This document shows, in pieces, positions 62,887-64,000 of a stretch of DNA of 64,000 bases. The stretch covers positions 1 to 64,000 of the forward strand of contig DGLB01000057.1 of assembly GCA_002387845.1 (NCBI GenBank), in the 5' to 3' direction. Both the position numbers and the translations under genes were made by a program. The DNA is from Stenotrophomonas maltophilia. GTDB taxonomy: Bacteria; Pseudomonadota; Gammaproteobacteria; Xanthomonadales; Xanthomonadaceae. The stretch's first letter is position 1, and each line of letters starts with the position of its first letter. Below the pieces are notes generated by a model, which ran no database searches, was not told the DNA's origin, and saw only the letters and a list, made by a program, of their open reading frames with translations.

Positions 62887-63378
62887 ATGCGACTGAAAGG
62901 ACTCCTCGCCCGGCTGGGTATCGGCCGCCCCAGCCCTGCGCCCGCCGAGCCCCGGTTCATGAACATGCCGGATGGAGAACTGGCCGATGCCGCATGCGCA
63001 TCCCGGACGACACTGCGCCACTTCCGTGCGTTGCTCGCGTCCACCGAAGAGCCCGATGCATCACCCTTGGTCAAGACTTACTTTGCCCACCCGGATGGCG
63101 GGGGCATGTGGCTCTGGCTGTGTGTTGATGCCACGGACGAATCCGGCTTTCATGCGCGTGTGTTCGAGGCACCCGCCGACTTCCCCGGCGTCACCCCGGG
63201 ATCCTGGCATTTCATCTCCGATGAAGAGGTAGGAGATTGGGCAATCATTTTTGATGGGGTCATGCACGGAGGCTATTCGCTTCGGCTGCAGCGCAGCCGG
63301 CTGCCGGAGTCCGAGCGGGCTGCGTACGACGCTTACATCGGGGCGCAGCGTTACGCGCCACTGCCTGACCTGATGTGA
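62887..63378 (+). CDS. DUF2314-like protein
   Basis: This 163-residue cytoplasmic protein has no signal peptide. The central stretch VKTYFAHPDGGGMWLWL with later DEEVGDWAIIFDGVMHGG and YDAYIG resembles the DUF2314 pattern. Function is unknown in that family; it is often found beside polymorphic toxin or accessory genes. The assignment is by eye. A composite SMAG dimer follows. Confidence 0.6.
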   Translation: MRLKGLLARLGIGRPSPAPAEPRFMNMPDGELADAACASRTTLRHFRALLASTEEPDASPLVKTYFAHPDGGGMWLWLCVDATDESGFHARVFEAPADFPGVTPGSWHFISDEEVGDWAIIFDGVMHGGYSLRLQRSRLPESERAAYDAYIGAQRYAPLPDLM

Positions 63379-63400
63379 CCATGGCCGGCGCGTTGCACGC

Positions 63401-63466
63401 GTAGAGACGCGCCATGCGCGTCTGCGGGCACCCGAACGAGCTCCAGCCGGGCAAGCCCGGCTCTAC
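63401..63466. repeat. Composite SMAG dimer B
   Basis: It has the same architecture as dimer A, with few base changes, and ends with CTAC at 63463-63466. The spacing between the two dimers is about 1.08 kb. Confidence 0.8.
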
Positions 63467-63470
63467 GGAG

Positions 63471-63550
63471 GGCAGTGCCGCGTCACCGAGGGCAGTGCCG
63501 CGTCACACGGGGCAATGCGGCAGGACAGGAGGCAGTGCCGCATCAGTCAG
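63471..63550 (+). repeat. Four 20-base tandem repeats upstream of ntrB
   Basis: Copies start at 63471, 63491, 63511 and 63531. The shared core is GGCAGTGCCGCGTCA; the third copy is worn (GGCAATGCGGCAGGA). The repeat ends 41 bases before the ntrB start, close to two helical turns per unit. Confidence 0.7.
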
Positions 63551-63573
63551 AGCAACCCAACCACCCGACGTTT

Positions 63574-63590
63574 TGCACTACATTGGTGCA
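63574..63590. promoter_or_regulatory. NtrC-type site touching the ntrB start codon
   Basis: TGCACTACATTGGTGCA is an almost perfect NtrC palindrome. Its last base is directly followed by the ATG of ntrB. A bound NtrC would block transcription or translation initiation of ntrB, as NtrC represses glnL in enteric bacteria. Confidence 0.75.
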
Positions 63591-64000
63591 ATGACGTCCG
63601 CGCTCCCCCCTCCCGACCTCGATACGCTGGGCACACCCGTCGCCTGGGCCGATGCCGAAGGCCGGGTGGTGGGCTGCAACCCGGCCTTCGCCCGCTGGCT
63701 GGGCGTCAGCGTCCGCCGCGTCGTCGGCCAGCCGCTGGCTTCGCTGGAGGTGCAGGGCGAGGCACTGGCGCACTTCCTGGCCCGGGGCGAGCAGGACACC
63801 CTGCGACTGCACCGGCTGGCGCTGGCTTTACCGGGCGATGCGCCGCGCTTCGCCGAGGGTTGGCTGAGCCGGCGAGATGAGAGCGGTTGGCTGCTTGAAG
63901 CCCACCCGGTCGACGAATTTCCCGGCCTGGACCCAACCCAGGCGCTGCCCAGCGCGCTCAGCGCGGCGCTCAAGGGCCTGGCCCATGAGCTGCGCAATCC
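63591..64000 (+). CDS. ntrB: Nitrogen regulation sensor kinase NtrB (partial, cut by window end)
   Basis: 136 residues are visible and the frame stays open at the window end. The start MTSALPPPDLDTLGT leads into a PAS domain (VAWADAEGRVVGCNPAFARW). The last residues (ALKGLAHELRNP) are the HisKA box with the phosphorylatable His, as in NtrB/GlnL. NtrB phosphorylates NtrC under nitrogen limitation and is controlled by P-II protein, here GlnK. ntrC is expected just beyond the window. The start codon touches an NtrC-type site. Confidence 0.9.
   Translation, partial: MTSALPPPDLDTLGTPVAWADAEGRVVGCNPAFARWLGVSVRRVVGQPLASLEVQGEALAHFLARGEQDTLRLHRLALALPGDAPRFAEGWLSRRDESGWLLEAHPVDEFPGLDPTQALPSALSAALKGLAHELRN

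Overview
The window looks like chromosome from a Stenotrophomonas-type gammaproteobacterium (Xanthomonadaceae). The DNA is GC-rich. Intergenic gaps carry GTAG-headed palindromes of the kind known as SMAG repeats in S. maltophilia. The gene set also fits: a fused indolepyruvate ferredoxin oxidoreductase, a bacteriophytochrome, and glnA-glnK-amtB with ntrB. The genus is an inference from these features, not a database match.

Layout. 0.1-4.0 kb: a YprA/MrfA-type helicase, a small secreted protein, and a small toxin-antitoxin pair whose promoter lies on a perfect palindrome. 4.0-16.35 kb: a nine-gene minus-strand operon. In transcription order it holds two exported TldD-type metalloproteases, a TldE-type partner, a DUF4159 protein, a MoxR ATPase, a DUF58 protein, a BatA-like protein and two large membrane proteins; the last five genes overlap or nearly touch. 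16.5-18.8 kb: a methyltransferase, then hipBA behind four operator-like palindromes spaced exactly 27 bp apart. 18.9-35.7 kb: housekeeping genes, including fused IorAB, a Ycf46-like AAA+ ATPase, ParA, SixA, YceI, a phospholipase D-type enzyme, a thioesterase, an acyltransferase, a YheT-like hydrolase, a TPR/sulfotransferase-like protein, a PEBP protein, a META/DUF4377 lipoprotein and UppP.

35.7-39.6 kb: the nitrogen module glnA-glnK-amtB. It has a textbook sigma-54 promoter and two NtrC-type sites ahead of glnA. Its sensor gene ntrB starts only at 63.59 kb, cut by the window end, with a near-perfect NtrC site touching its start codon. The roughly 24 kb between amtB and ntrB holds peptidoglycan enzymes (an AmiD-like amidase and MltA), a translationally coupled phytochrome/response regulator/hybrid kinase operon, and an accessory stretch from about 47.9 to 63.4 kb.

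The accessory stretch contains a SymE-like toxin behind a heavily structured leader, and a stand-alone GHKL ATPase joined to a PD-(D/E)XK nuclease-like domain in visibly lower-GC DNA, which is a candidate defence gene. It also has an Lpp-like lipoprotein, a YkuD-fold protein, a LysR/nitroreductase divergent pair, a small nuclease-like protein, an excalibur protein, two TonB-C-terminal-like mini proteins, a Sel1-repeat protein, a giant M48 metalloprotease, and many SMAG dimers. No tRNA, rRNA, CRISPR array or recognisable insertion sequence was found.
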